Assembly: GCF_000250675.2 (NCBI RefSeq)
Contig: NC_018681.1
Coordinates: 3,472,001 to 3,536,000 of the forward strand
Source of the DNA: Nocardia brasiliensis ATCC 700358
Lineage (GTDB): Bacteria > Actinomycetota > Actinomycetes > Mycobacteriales > Mycobacteriaceae
Length of the DNA: 64,000 nucleotides
Reading direction: 5' to 3'
Part shown: positions 25,644 through 34,381 of the stretch, piece after piece
Layout: every line of letters begins with the position of its first letter
Position numbering within the stretch: position 1 is the first letter of the stretch
Program-made: the position numbers and the translations under genes
The notes under the pieces: model-generated
Database searches by the model: none
Told to the model about the DNA's origin: nothing
Seen by the model: only the letters and a program-made list of their open reading frames with translations

Positions 25644-26243
25644 TCAGCGCTGCATCCGCGGGTCCTCGGTGGGGTCGGCATATGTTGCCGGACAACCGTA
25701 TTCGACGGCTTCGGGGCGCAGTTCGTAATGCCAGGGTTCGTTGTCGTAGATCTGGCACAGACCGTAGGCGGCGCCGTGCCGGGCCAGCCACGCCGCGCTG
25801 TCGGTGGGCCCGATGTCCACCGCGTCGCCCGAGACGTGCGCGGACGTGTCGGGGGTGGCCACCCATCGGGCGGCTTCCTGCGCCGAACCGTATTTCGAGA
25901 CGGCTTCACGGAGGAGCTGCTGCTGGTCCTGCGCCGAACGCCAGCCGCTGTTGACGACGAACTCGATGCCGTCCGCCGCGGCGTCGCGGGCGGCCCGGCG
26001 CAGGGCATCGAGCAGATCGGGGTCGAGGTTGGCGACGGACGGCGCTTGGTCGTCGAAGACCGTCGCGCCGGGCGACGGGGCCGACCGGTGCGGACCGTAG
26101 TGGTCGCCGAGCGACCGGGCGGCCGAGAAGGTCAAGGGTGCCAGCGAGTGATAGACGGCGACGCCCGCGATGGGCGTGCCGACGAGCAGGAGCGCGACGA
26201 GAACCCGCGATCGGGTCCGCCGGGTTGATCGATGGTGTTTCAT
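25644..26243 (-). CDS. VanY-type D-alanyl-D-alanine carboxypeptidase (peptidase M15), membrane-anchored
   Basis: 199 residues. After an Arg-rich start, a hydrophobic segment at about 14-33 acts as an anchor or signal. The catalytic domain shows the M15 zinc signature: SGWRSAQDQQQL, SAHVSGDAVDIG (zinc His and Asp) and EPWHYEL (Glu base and zinc His). It would trim D-Ala from peptidoglycan stem peptides outside the membrane. Its size suits VanX/VanY-like enzymes of actinobacteria. It is divergent from a response regulator/histidine kinase pair at 26333, an arrangement recalling VanRS control of D-Ala-D-Ala peptidases. That link is inferred; the pathway need not be glycopeptide resistance. Confidence 0.88.
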   Translation of the reverse strand: MKHHRSTRRTRSRVLVALLLVGTPIAGVAVYHSLAPLTFSAARSLGDHYGPHRSAPSPGATVFDDQAPSVANLDPDLLDALRRAARDAAADGIEFVVNSGWRSAQDQQQLLREAVSKYGSAQEAARWVATPDTSAHVSGDAVDIGPTDSAAWLARHGAAYGLCQIYDNEPWHYELRPEAVEYGCPATYADPTEDPRMQR

Positions 26244-26258
26244 GCTTTCAGTGAAAGC
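26244..26258. promoter_or_regulatory. Hairpin/palindrome at the 5' end of the vanY-like gene
   Basis: GCTTTC-AGT-GAAAGC, a perfect 6-base inverted repeat, abuts the ATG of the carboxypeptidase. It covers the ribosome-binding region, so it could be an operator or an RNA hairpin limiting translation initiation. Confidence 0.45.
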
Positions 26259-26290
26259 AGCCCGGTGTTGCCGTCGCGTATGTGGTTTTC

Positions 26291-26312
26291 GATATGCCCG
26301 CGATATGTCCCG
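26291..26312. promoter_or_regulatory. Direct-repeat binding site for the OmpR-type regulator
   Basis: GATATGCCCGC at 26291 and GATATGTCCCG at 26302 are direct repeats exactly 11 bases apart, the spacing used by tandem OmpR/PhoB-family dimers. They lie in the divergent region between the carboxypeptidase and the response regulator, 21 bases before the latter's start. Confidence 0.6.
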
Positions 26313-26332
26313 GTTGGCAGAATCGAGAGTCT

Positions 26333-27016
26333 ATGCGTGTATTGATCGTCGAGGACGAACCCTATTTGGCCGAAGCCATCCGCGACGGCCTGCGCCTGGA
26401 AGCGATCGCCGCCGATATCGCCGGCGACGGTGATACCGCGCTGGAGTTGCTGAGCATCAACGCCTACGACATAGCCGTGCTCGACCGGGACATCCCGGGG
26501 CCCTCGGGGGATGAGATCGCGAAACGCATCGTCGCCTCGGGCAGCGGTATGCCGATCCTGATGCTCACCGCCGCGGATCGGCTCGACGACAAGGCGAGCG
26601 GATTCGGGCTCGGCGCCGACGACTACCTGACCAAACCGTTCGCGCTCCAGGAACTCGTGCTGCGGCTGCGCGCCTTGGATCGGCGCCGCGCGCACAGCCG
26701 ACCGCCGGTGCGGGAGATCGCGGGGCTGCGGCTGGATCCGTTCCGGCGGGAGGTCTACCGTGACGGCCGCTATGTCGCGCTGACCAGGAAACAGTTCGCG
26801 GTGCTCGAGGTCTTGGTCGGCGCCGACGGCGGGGTCGTCAGCGCTGAGGAACTGCTGGAACGAGCCTGGGACGAGAACGCCGACCCGTTCACCAACGCCG
26901 TCCGCATCACGGTCTCGGCGCTGCGTAAACGCCTCGGCGAGCCGTGGCTCATCGCGACGGTGCCCGGTGTCGGTTATCGCATCGGCCCGGGCGCGGAGGG
27001 CGGGGAGCGTGGCTAG
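26333..27016 (+). CDS. OmpR/PhoB-family response regulator (VanR-like)
   Basis: 227 residues starting MRVLIVEDEPYLAEAIRDG. The receiver domain has acidic Glu8/Asp9, phosphoacceptor Asp51 (AVLDRDIPG), the Thr of LMLTAADRL and the Lys of DDYLTKPF. The C-terminal winged helix has LTRKQFAVLEVLVGADGGVV and TVPGVGYRIG. ATG 26333 is chosen because it gives the exact family N-terminus. The stop overlaps the kinase GTG by eight bases. Targets probably include the divergent D,D-carboxypeptidase, given the direct repeats between them. Confidence 0.95.
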   Translation: MRVLIVEDEPYLAEAIRDGLRLEAIAADIAGDGDTALELLSINAYDIAVLDRDIPGPSGDEIAKRIVASGSGMPILMLTAADRLDDKASGFGLGADDYLTKPFALQELVLRLRALDRRRAHSRPPVREIAGLRLDPFRREVYRDGRYVALTRKQFAVLEVLVGADGGVVSAEELLERAWDENADPFTNAVRITVSALRKRLGEPWLIATVPGVGYRIGPGAEGGERG

Positions 27017-28109
27017 GGCGCCGGGTTTGAGCGTTCGTCTCAAACTCACCCTCAGCTACGCCGGTTTCCTCATGCTCACCGGCGTTCTGCTGCTCACGGC
27101 CCTGCTGATCTTCTACTTGTATTTCATGCCCGCGGGCTGGATCGACACCGACGGCAGCTTCTGGATCAACCGGTCGGTCCTCGTCCGTGCTTTCGCGCCG
27201 TTCGTGGTCGCCGTGCTCGGCTTCCTGCTGGTGTTCGGTCTCGCGGGCGGCTGGCTGCTCGCCGGACGGATGCTCGCCCCCTTGACCCGGATCACCGATG
27301 CCGTGCGGCTGGCCGCCGACGCGTCGCTGTCGCACCGGATCCGGCTGCCGGGCCGCCAGGACGAATTCCGGGAACTCGCCGACGCTTTCGACACGATGCT
27401 CGCCCGGCTGGAAGCGCACGTCGCCGAACAGCAGCGGTTCGCCGCGAACGCCTCGCACGAGCTACGCACCCCGCTCGCGATCACGCAGACGCTGCTCGAC
27501 GTCGCCCGCACCGATCGGGGCCGTGACACCGGCGAACTGGTCGATCGCCTGCACACCGTGAACGCGCGAGCCATCGACCTCACCGAAGCCCTGCTGCTGC
27601 TCAGCCGCGCCGACCGACGGTCGTTCACGCGCGAACACGTCGATCTGTCGCTGCTCGCCGAGGAAGCCACCGAAACGCTGCTCGCCCTTGCCGAACGGCA
27701 CGGCGTCACCCTCGAGACCTCGGGCGAGGTGACCCCCGTCCTCGGATCGCACGCCCTGCTGCTGCAGCTGACGACGAACCTCGTGCACAACGCCATCGTG
27801 CACAACCTGCCCGAACACGGCGTCGCGTGGATCACCACGTTCGCGCAGCCCGGCGCGATGGTGCTCGCCGTCGAGAACACCGGTGAAAAGCTCAGTCCGC
27901 ACATGGTTTCCACGCTGACCGAGCCGTTTCAACGCGGCACCCAACGCGTGCGCACGCACCACTCCGGTGTCGGCCTCGGCCTGGCCATCGTCAACAGCAT
28001 CACCCAGGCCCACCACGGAACCCTCACCCTCACACCACGTCTCGACGGCGGGCTGATCGTGCTGGTGCGGCTGCCCGCCACCGGCCCCGACGGGCACCGC
28101 GGCGTCTAG
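27009..28109 (+). CDS. Sensor histidine kinase partner (VanS-like)
   Basis: 366 residues starting at GTG 27009, overlapping the response-regulator stop. It has two membrane segments (about 12-35 and 58-82) enclosing a short extracytoplasmic loop of some 20 residues, a HAMP domain (RMLAPLTRITDAV), the dimerisation box ANASHELRTPLAI with the phospho-accepting His, and an HATPase domain: NLVHNAIVHN (N box), VLAVENTG (G1) and HHSGVGLGLAIV (G2). The small external loop suggests sensing within or at the membrane, as in the short VanS types. It phosphorylates the 26333 regulator. Confidence 0.94.
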   Translation: MARAPGLSVRLKLTLSYAGFLMLTGVLLLTALLIFYLYFMPAGWIDTDGSFWINRSVLVRAFAPFVVAVLGFLLVFGLAGGWLLAGRMLAPLTRITDAVRLAADASLSHRIRLPGRQDEFRELADAFDTMLARLEAHVAEQQRFAANASHELRTPLAITQTLLDVARTDRGRDTGELVDRLHTVNARAIDLTEALLLLSRADRRSFTREHVDLSLLAEEATETLLALAERHGVTLETSGEVTPVLGSHALLLQLTTNLVHNAIVHNLPEHGVAWITTFAQPGAMVLAVENTGEKLSPHMVSTLTEPFQRGTQRVRTHHSGVGLGLAIVNSITQAHHGTLTLTPRLDGGLIVLVRLPATGPDGHRGV

Positions 28110-28112
28110 GGC

Positions 28113-29594
28113 CTACCAGCGCACCGCGCCCGCCTTCAATCTGCGGAGGCTGCGGCTGAGCACCGGGGCGTCCCACAGGCTCGGCGGGGTGCGCTCGGGA
28201 TCCATCAGTTCATTCTCTGCCAGCGGACTGTCTTCGTTCGCAACGGTTTCCGGTTCGAACCGCACCAGGGTGCGGCCCGAACTGCGTAGCGTCTCGACGG
28301 TGTGCAGCAAAGACGAGGTCTCGGCGAGGGTCGCATCGAACTTCGCGGGCTCGGCGTCGAGATGTTCGCAGATCAGCTGGCGCCGGATCCCGAGAATGGT
28401 TTCCCGCAGCGCCGGGCCGTCCGCGGTGTCGGGGGTGACCTCGACCGCCAGATCGCATTCGGTATCGAAGCCCATCGACCGGTTGTTGAGGTTCGACGAG
28501 CCCACGCGCAGCAGCCGGTCGTCCATCACGAGCACCTTGGCGTGCACGTAGATCGGCGCACCGGCCGCGGTCACCGGGTAGTAGACGCCCAATCGGTGTT
28601 CGGTGTCGGCCTGCCACAGCAGGTGCAGCAGGCGGCGGCGCGCCCCGTCCATCGTCTGCTGTTCGAGCCAGCCGTCCGCGTGCCGCGGCAACACCAGCAC
28701 GATCTCCGGACCGCCCGGCTCGCGCAGCCGCGCGGCGATCGCCTCGGCCAGCGTGCGCGAGGCCAGGTACTGGCTTTCGATGTACAACGAGCGGGTGGCG
28801 CCCGCGATCGCCGCCAGATACAACGCCTCGATTTCCCGCACCTCGGCGCGGTCGGCGAGTTCGGGGAGCGTCCGCGCGACGCCCACCGCCACCGAACGCA
28901 TGGTCGGCTCGAGTCCGTCCGGCCACGGTGTCTCCCCGGCGATCTCGTCGACGGGGGCCAGTTGCTCTCCGGTCGCCGACTTCCAGCGGGCGCGGGCCAG
29001 TTCGCCGATCGCCTTCGCCGCCTCGCCGTCGACCGCGGTGGTCGCGTCGTGCCACGGTCCGTAGCGGTGGCCGTTCGGCTCGGTGCGATAGTGGTTGTCG
29101 TCTTGATGGTCGCTGGTGTCCCAGCGGTCGACGGTCATATCGATGCCGCCGCAGAACGCGAGCGCGTCATCGATCACCACGATCTTCTGATGATGGGCCG
29201 AGCCGATCGGATGGGCGCCGTCCATTTCCAGATGCAGTCGGCGATCGGTCAGCCAGTTGACGACGAAGATCGGCGTCATACCGCGCCCGATCGCCGCGAA
29301 CGCGCCGACATTCCATTTCAAGAGATAGATATCGAGATCCGGTCGCTGTTTCGGCAGCCAGGACAGGAACTTGCCCAGCCGGTTCGGTCCCTCGAGGGTC
29401 TGATCCCGCGGCTCGAACTTGATCCGGGTATCGAAGTCCCAGCCGATCAGCACGATGCGCTCGCGGGCCTGCAACATCGCGGACTTGGCGTGCCGGAAAT
29501 AGTCGGCCGCGTCGACGATGCACGCCAGCCGGTCGGCCTGCGCGATCTGCCAGCAGGTTTCGCCGGGGATGAGGATTCGACGCTCGTCGCCCAT
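28113..29594 (-). CDS. Phospholipase D superfamily protein (two HKD motifs)
   Basis: 493 residues with two HKD motifs. The first is HHQKIVVIDDALAF, with His135 and Lys137, followed by GGIDMT. The second is HAKVLVMDDRLLRVGSSNLN. It therefore belongs to the transphosphatidylase/phospholipase D or cardiolipin-synthase-like group. No membrane segment is visible, unlike typical bacterial cardiolipin synthases, so a soluble or peripheral phospholipase is more likely. It is four bases from the convergent histidine kinase gene. The cyclase gene lies 81 bases upstream on the same strand. Confidence 0.92.
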   Translation of the reverse strand: MGDERRILIPGETCWQIAQADRLACIVDAADYFRHAKSAMLQARERIVLIGWDFDTRIKFEPRDQTLEGPNRLGKFLSWLPKQRPDLDIYLLKWNVGAFAAIGRGMTPIFVVNWLTDRRLHLEMDGAHPIGSAHHQKIVVIDDALAFCGGIDMTVDRWDTSDHQDDNHYRTEPNGHRYGPWHDATTAVDGEAAKAIGELARARWKSATGEQLAPVDEIAGETPWPDGLEPTMRSVAVGVARTLPELADRAEVREIEALYLAAIAGATRSLYIESQYLASRTLAEAIAARLREPGGPEIVLVLPRHADGWLEQQTMDGARRRLLHLLWQADTEHRLGVYYPVTAAGAPIYVHAKVLVMDDRLLRVGSSNLNNRSMGFDTECDLAVEVTPDTADGPALRETILGIRRQLICEHLDAEPAKFDATLAETSSLLHTVETLRSSGRTLVRFEPETVANEDSPLAENELMDPERTPPSLWDAPVLSRSLRRLKAGAVRW

Positions 29595-29675
29595 GGGTAA
29601 TCGGTCTCCGTCCGGCCGTGCAAGATGGACGTTTCACATTACTGCGCGACGGCTCAGCGGAAGCTCCCGCCGCCG

Positions 29676-30449
29676 TCAGTCGTCGAAGATGGCTACGGCT
29701 CGGGTCCAGCCTGCGGAGGCGGCGTGGATCTTCACCGGGAAGCAGGAGATCTGGAAGCCGTTGGGCGGCAGGGATTCCAGGTTGTGCAACTTCTCCAGGT
29801 GGCAGTAGCCGATGGTGCGGCCGGCACGGTGGCCCTCCCAGATGACGGCGGGGTCGTGGTCGCGGGCGTAACGGGCGGCGGTGTGCACGAACGGGGCGTC
29901 CCAGCTCCAGGCGTCGGTGCCGGTGAGCCGCACGCCCTGGTTCAGCAGATAGAGGGTGGCGTCGCGGCCCATCCCGCAGCCCGAAGAGACGTAATCGGCA
30001 CTGCCGTAGCGGGTTCCGGCGGAGGTGTTGACGACGACGATGTCGAGCGGGCGCAACCGGTGGCCGATGCGGCGCAATTCGGCGGCGACATCGTCGGCGG
30101 TCACGACGTAGCCGTCCGCGAAGTGCCGGAAGTCCAGTTTCACCGCGGGTTGCAGACACCAGTCCAGCGGCACCTCGTCGATGGTGATGGCGCGTGCGCC
30201 GCCGTCCATGGTGGCCGAATAGTGGTACGGCGCATCGAGATGCGTGCCGTTGTGGGTGCTGATGCGGACCCGTTCGATGGCCCAGCCCTCGCCGTCGGGC
30301 AGGTCGGCCCGGGTCGCTCCGGGAAAGAAGCCGAGCATGTCCGCGGCCGTATCCGCATGGGTGTAATAGTCGATCTCGGGCAGATGCCCGGGCGGGTCCG
30401 AGGCGATACCCGCCTGCAACGGCACAGAGATGTCCACCAGTCGGCGCAC
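29676..30449 (-). CDS. Cyclase / kynurenine-formamidase-family metal hydrolase
   Basis: 257 residues starting MRRLVDISVPLQAGI. The family metal-binding motif HNGTHLDAPYHY is present, with SSGCGMGRDATLYLLNQGV and GYCHLEKLHNLESLPPNGF further on, close to the canonical cyclase (PF04199) layout. Members hydrolyse N-formylkynurenine, isatin or act on polyketide rings. The substrate here is open. It is 78 bases downstream of a PLP enzyme on the same strand, and both may process an amino-acid-derived compound. Confidence 0.9.
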   Translation of the reverse strand: MRRLVDISVPLQAGIASDPPGHLPEIDYYTHADTAADMLGFFPGATRADLPDGEGWAIERVRISTHNGTHLDAPYHYSATMDGGARAITIDEVPLDWCLQPAVKLDFRHFADGYVVTADDVAAELRRIGHRLRPLDIVVVNTSAGTRYGSADYVSSGCGMGRDATLYLLNQGVRLTGTDAWSWDAPFVHTAARYARDHDPAVIWEGHRAGRTIGYCHLEKLHNLESLPPNGFQISCFPVKIHAASAGWTRAVAIFDD

Positions 30450-30527
30450 GAGCCCTCCTCGTCTAGAACCGCCCCCAGTTCACATTCTGCCGCCAGTCCG
30501 GGAAGAGCAGCCGGGAGTATCGGCGGA

Positions 30528-31676
30528 TCACTCGACCGCCGGTGACCGGTCGAAGACGCGGGCCATCTGCTCCGACGATTTGAGTCCGGAACCGGTGAGC
30601 ACGACGACGGTGGTCTCGTCGGCGGCGATGACGCCTTCGGCGAGAAAGTGATCCAGTGCGGCGACGGCGACGCAGCTGGTGGGTTCGGCGTAGAGCCCAC
30701 GCGCCGCGAGCTTGCCCACCGCGGCTCCGATCGCCGAATCGGGAACGGCGACGGCCGCGCCGCCGGAACGGCGGATCGCCGCGACTGCCTCGGGTAACCG
30801 GACCGGGTCGGCGATGGCGGCGCCCTCGGCGATCGTGGGTTCGCGTGGTCCACGGTCGGCCGGGTCGAGGCCGTTGCAGGTGTCGGCGATGGTGGCCCAG
30901 TGTTCGGGCTGGCCGATCAGCAGCCGCGGCAGGCGTTCGATCCGGCCCGCCCCGAGCAATTCGCCGAACGCGATATCGCAGCCGAGCACGTTGCTGCCGG
31001 CGCCGGCGACGAGCACGACATTGTCGGGTGCGCGGAAGCCGAGGTCCTCCCACATCTCGTAGGCGACGGTCTTGGTGCCCTGCAAGAAGAACGGATGCCA
31101 GTTGTGGCTGGCGTAGGTCAGCCGCGCGGACTGGCGGATCGCCGCGGCGGCCACCTCGTCGCGGGTGCCCGCCACCAGTTCGATCTCGGCGCCATAGGCC
31201 TTGGCCTGCAGTATCTTCGCGGCCGAGGTCAGCTCGGGCACGAGGATCTTGGCGCCGAGTCCGGCGGCCGCGCAATAGGCGGCGACCGCGGACCCGCCGT
31301 TGCCGGAACTGTCCTCGAGGACCTTCGTGACGCCCTGACCGGCCAGGTGCGACATCATCACCGCGACCCCGCGATCCTTGAAACTCGAAGTGGGGTTGAA
31401 CCATTCGAGTTTGAAGTGCACCCGCCGGCCATCCCAGTCGAGCGGCACCATCGGCGTCGCACCTTCGCCGAGGCTGATCCGATGCCGCGCCGGAACCGGG
31501 ATCACCGCCTGATACCGCCACAGCGAGCGTTCGGACGTCACGATCTGCTCCGGGTCGATACCCGGCATGGGGCTGACGGCCAGGGGAGTGCCGTCGTCAC
31601 CGCGCCAGCGCGGGCTCGAGATCTCATAGCGGCGACCCGAACGGTCGTAGAGGAACGGTTCGGCAGAAGAATTCAC
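30528..31676 (-). CDS. Threonine-synthase-like fold-type II PLP enzyme
   Basis: 382 residues starting at GTG 31676 with AAAGGA upstream. The PLP lysine is in NPTSSFKDRGVAVMM, the phosphate-binding loop is EDSSGNGGSAVAAYC, and the C-terminal loop is VVVLTGSGLKS. The N-terminus resembles threonine synthase (ISLGEGATPMVPLDWDG). A true threonine synthase would normally sit with hom/thrB; here the neighbour is a cyclase-family hydrolase, so a threonine-synthase-like lyase or ligase with another amino-acid substrate is more plausible. Two conserved stretches around QPEHWATIADT are unlike the housekeeping enzyme. Confidence 0.85.
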   Translation of the reverse strand: MNSSAEPFLYDRSGRRYEISSPRWRGDDGTPLAVSPMPGIDPEQIVTSERSLWRYQAVIPVPARHRISLGEGATPMVPLDWDGRRVHFKLEWFNPTSSFKDRGVAVMMSHLAGQGVTKVLEDSSGNGGSAVAAYCAAAGLGAKILVPELTSAAKILQAKAYGAEIELVAGTRDEVAAAAIRQSARLTYASHNWHPFFLQGTKTVAYEMWEDLGFRAPDNVVLVAGAGSNVLGCDIAFGELLGAGRIERLPRLLIGQPEHWATIADTCNGLDPADRGPREPTIAEGAAIADPVRLPEAVAAIRRSGGAAVAVPDSAIGAAVGKLAARGLYAEPTSCVAVAALDHFLAEGVIAADETTVVVLTGSGLKSSEQMARVFDRSPAVE

Positions 31677-31746
31677 CTGTCCTTTCTAGCGCTCGCCCGA
31701 CCTGGTTCGCCGCGTAGGTGTCCGGATCTGTGGGGTACGTGTCCTT

Positions 31747-32721
31747 GTGGACATCGTGACGTTGTTCGAGACTGAAACCATGACCTCGAAAGCCGATGTG
31801 GTGGTGGCGGTGACGGACGGCGTGCTGCTGCTGGATGTCGCGGGCCCCGTTCAGGTACTGCACTGGGCGGGGCACGACGTCCGGTTCGCCTCGCCCGACG
31901 GTCGCGACGTGTGCAGCGATGTCGGTGTGCCGCTGTCGGTTTCGGGTGCCCTCGGCGAGTTCGCCGACCGAATCGACACGCTGCTGGTACCCGGTTACGC
32001 GCCGGAGGACGGCACCGGGCCCGCGCTCGCCGACGCGGTGCGCGACGCCGCGCGTGGCGCCCGCCGCGTCGCCTCGGTGTGCACCGGCGCCCTGGTGCTG
32101 GCTGCTGCCGGCCTCCTCGACGGCCGCCGGGCGACGACCCATTGGCTGGCCTGTGCGCAACTGGCGCAACGGTTTCCGCGGGTGCAGGTCGATCCGGACG
32201 CCATCTACGTCCGCGACGGACGGGTCCTCACCTCGGCGGGGGTCACGGCCGGTATCGACCTCGCCTTGGCGCTGGTGGAAGAGGACCACGGTGTCGAGCG
32301 AGCTCGCGCGCTCGCCAAACACCTGGTGGTCTATCTACGCCGCCCGGGCGGTCAGGCGCAGTTCAGCATGCGTTCCGGCCTGGGTCTCCCGCGTACCGCT
32401 GTCCTGCGCGAGGTCATGGACGCTGTCGTCGAAAACCCTTCCGCCGAACACGGACTCGCCACGTTGGCGCGCCGCGCCGCATTGAGCGAGCGGCACCTGG
32501 GCAGGCTCTTCCGGCAGGAAATAGGCGTCACCCCGGCGCAATACGTCAAGCAGGTGCGGCTGGACACCGCCCGCTCGTTGCTCGAATCGACCGACGAGCC
32601 GATCGCCACCGTCGCCAGGCGCAGCGGATTCGGGTCGGAGGAGACCATGCGCCGCACCTTCGCCGAGGAACTCGGCACCGCGCCGAGCGAGTACCGAGGG
32701 CGATTCCGCGCCATGTCCTGA
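31747..32721 (+). CDS. GlxA-type AraC regulator with DJ-1/PfpI domain
   Basis: 324 residues if GTG 31747 is used; ATG 31780 gives 313 and begins right at the conserved TSKADVVVAVTDGVLLLDVA. The N-terminal DJ-1/PfpI domain has the elbow ASVCTGALVLAAAGLL, with a Cys at the nucleophile position, and DGRRATTHW. The C-terminal AraC pair is GLATLARRAALSERHLGRLF and IATVARRSGFGSEETMRRTF. These regulators often sense nitrogen compounds or aldehydes. It is divergent from the threonine-synthase-like gene across 70 bases and may control it. Confidence 0.92.
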   Translation: MDIVTLFETETMTSKADVVVAVTDGVLLLDVAGPVQVLHWAGHDVRFASPDGRDVCSDVGVPLSVSGALGEFADRIDTLLVPGYAPEDGTGPALADAVRDAARGARRVASVCTGALVLAAAGLLDGRRATTHWLACAQLAQRFPRVQVDPDAIYVRDGRVLTSAGVTAGIDLALALVEEDHGVERARALAKHLVVYLRRPGGQAQFSMRSGLGLPRTAVLREVMDAVVENPSAEHGLATLARRAALSERHLGRLFRQEIGVTPAQYVKQVRLDTARSLLESTDEPIATVARRSGFGSEETMRRTFAEELGTAPSEYRGRFRAMS

Positions 32722-32799
32722 ACGGCTTCGTCCACATCGAATGTTGCTGTGCGCCAGGCTATCGGCGCACAGATGCCCCGCACCCCGAGGAGTTCTGTC

Positions 32800-33534
32800 A
32801 TGTCCGTGTCACGCCGTACCGCGCTCGCCGCCGGTGTCGCGGGAACCGCCGTGCTCGCACTGGCCGCTACCGCTGCCGCACAACCGTATGCGCTGACTCT
32901 GCCGTCGACGCCACTGGCGGACAAGGCGACCGCGCTGATCGGCCGAGTCCTCACCCCCGCGTTGCGCAATCACAGTGTGCGTGGATTCCTGTTCGGCCGG
33001 GCCATGGCACACGCGGAAGGGCTGCGGCCGGGGGAGGACTACGACGAGGAGGCGATGTATCTGATCTGTGCGCTGCACGATCTGGGGCTCGCCGAAAACG
33101 CCGGAGGCGACCAGCGATTCGAGATCGACGGCGCGGACGACGCGGTGCGGTTCCTGGAACAGCACGGCATGAGCGACGCCCGAGCGGACGTCATCTGGGA
33201 TGCCATCGCCGCGCATACCGTCGGGTTCACCGCCTCGCCCGTCTACCGCAGGCGCAGGCCGGCGGAGACCTGGATCGCGGTGGACGGCATCGGACTGGAC
33301 GTCGGCGGTTCGCCCGCCGCCCTGCCGCCCGGTTATGCCGACCTGGTGCATGCGGCGTACCCGCGACTCGGCGGCACCCGCGTGCTCACCGACGCGATCT
33401 GCGCCCAGGGCGTGGCGAATCCGGAGAAGGCGCCACCGGGCAGCCTGGCCGGGGAGATCCTGCGCCTGCGGCATCCGGAGATTCCGCGCCCCACCTGGGA
33501 GGATTTCGCGTCGATGAGCGAGTGGGGTGACTGA
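32800..33534 (+). CDS. Exported HD-domain protein, cyanamide-hydratase-like, with Tat signal
   Basis: 244 residues. ATG 32800 has GAGGAG seven bases before it. The N-terminus MSVSRRTALAAGVAGTAVLA is a twin-arginine signal (Ser-Arg-Arg-Thr-Ala-Leu) followed by a hydrophobic core. The mature part contains AMAHAEGL, ICALHDLGLAE (His-Asp pair), and DAIAAHTVGF, the arrangement of the HD hydrolase superfamily as seen in cyanamide hydratase-like proteins. Folded metal-loaded export by the Tat pathway would fit a metalloenzyme. Most relatives are cytoplasmic, so location is the odd feature here. Substrate unknown. Confidence 0.85.
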   Translation: MSVSRRTALAAGVAGTAVLALAATAAAQPYALTLPSTPLADKATALIGRVLTPALRNHSVRGFLFGRAMAHAEGLRPGEDYDEEAMYLICALHDLGLAENAGGDQRFEIDGADDAVRFLEQHGMSDARADVIWDAIAAHTVGFTASPVYRRRRPAETWIAVDGIGLDVGGSPAALPPGYADLVHAAYPRLGGTRVLTDAICAQGVANPEKAPPGSLAGEILRLRHPEIPRPTWEDFASMSEWGD

Positions 33535-33548
33535 CAGGTAGATCCGGG

Positions 33549-33914
33549 TCAGGGTGTGGCGGGCCGGTGCGCGGGGGCGGTGAGAAGTTCGTCCAGGTGG
33601 GTGCGTGACCATCCGCACAATGTGTGGATCGTCGCGACCAGTTCCACGCCCGCGGGGGTGAGGGAGTAGTCGACGCGGGGATTGGCGCTGTGATGGTCGA
33701 ATCGGCTGAGCAGGCCGTGCTTTTCGAGTTCACGCAGCGTTTGGGTGAGCATCTTGTAGCTGATGCCCTCGACCGCGCGGTGCAGTTCGCGGAAGCGGTA
33801 TCGCCCCGCCCCGACCTCCTCCAGGACCCGCAGGCTCCACTTCGTCGACACCGCGGCGAACACCCGCCGGGCGACGTCGCGCCCGAGTTCCTCGTCGTCG
33901 TGCATCGAAACCAC
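33549..33914 (-). CDS. HxlR family transcriptional regulator
   Basis: 121 residues. The winged-helix pattern is KWSLRVLEEVGAGRYRFREL, followed by HRAVEGISYKMLTQTLRELE and KHGLLSRFDHHSANPRVDYS, ending LTPAGVEL, which is the HxlR signature. A second ATG at 33905 is an alternative start. It is divergent from a VOC-family gene at 33973, whose promoter shares the gap, so it may regulate it. It converges on the HD-protein gene. Confidence 0.92.
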   Translation of the reverse strand: MVSMHDDEELGRDVARRVFAAVSTKWSLRVLEEVGAGRYRFRELHRAVEGISYKMLTQTLRELEKHGLLSRFDHHSANPRVDYSLTPAGVELVATIHTLCGWSRTHLDELLTAPAHRPATP

Positions 33915-33972
33915 CCGCTCACCTTCAAGTGCGTACTGCCGCTTGCGCCGACTCCACCGTAGCGTCGCCGGC

Positions 33973-34350
33973 GTGCAGATTCTGAAGACCTACGCCCGGC
34001 TGTTCGTCACCGATCTCGACGCCGCCCTGCCGACCTACGAGAAACTCGTCGGCGCCCCGGCCGATCTCCGATTCGTCTTCGAACAGGCCGAGCTCGCCGC
34101 GGTCGGCGACTTCCTGCTCATCGCGGGCGCGCCCGAACACACCGACCGATACCGCGCCACGGCCGGCCCGGTGATCGTCGACGACCTGGACGCACTGATC
34201 GCCGCACTGACCGCGACCGGGGCCACTATCACCGGCGGTCCCGACCAGAGCGAAACCGGCCGCTTCGCCTACCTCCGCCACGCCGACGGCGCAACCGTCG
34301 AATACGTGCAATGGTCGACAGAACTGCGCGACCGCATCCTCGGCAACTGA
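33973..34350 (+). CDS. VOC (glyoxalase/bleomycin-resistance fold) family protein
   Basis: 125 residues. GTG 33973 begins the typical strand VQILKTYARLFVTDLDAALP followed by TYEKLVGAP. The second half has VDDLDALIAALTATGATI and FAYLRHADGATVEYVQW, with a His and a Glu in metal-binding positions of the vicinal-oxygen-chelate fold. No resistance or catalytic role can be assigned. It is divergent from the HxlR gene; small VOC proteins next to HxlR are frequent in actinobacteria. Confidence 0.85.
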   Translation: MQILKTYARLFVTDLDAALPTYEKLVGAPADLRFVFEQAELAAVGDFLLIAGAPEHTDRYRATAGPVIVDDLDALIAALTATGATITGGPDQSETGRFAYLRHADGATVEYVQWSTELRDRILGN

Positions 34351-34381
34351 ACCGTCGAGAACTGACCCGCGCGCGTCCGGT

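Noticed and set aside
25644..28109. A complete vancomycin-resistance cluster
   Set aside because: Only a D,D-carboxypeptidase and a two-component pair are present; vanH and vanA ligase genes are absent.
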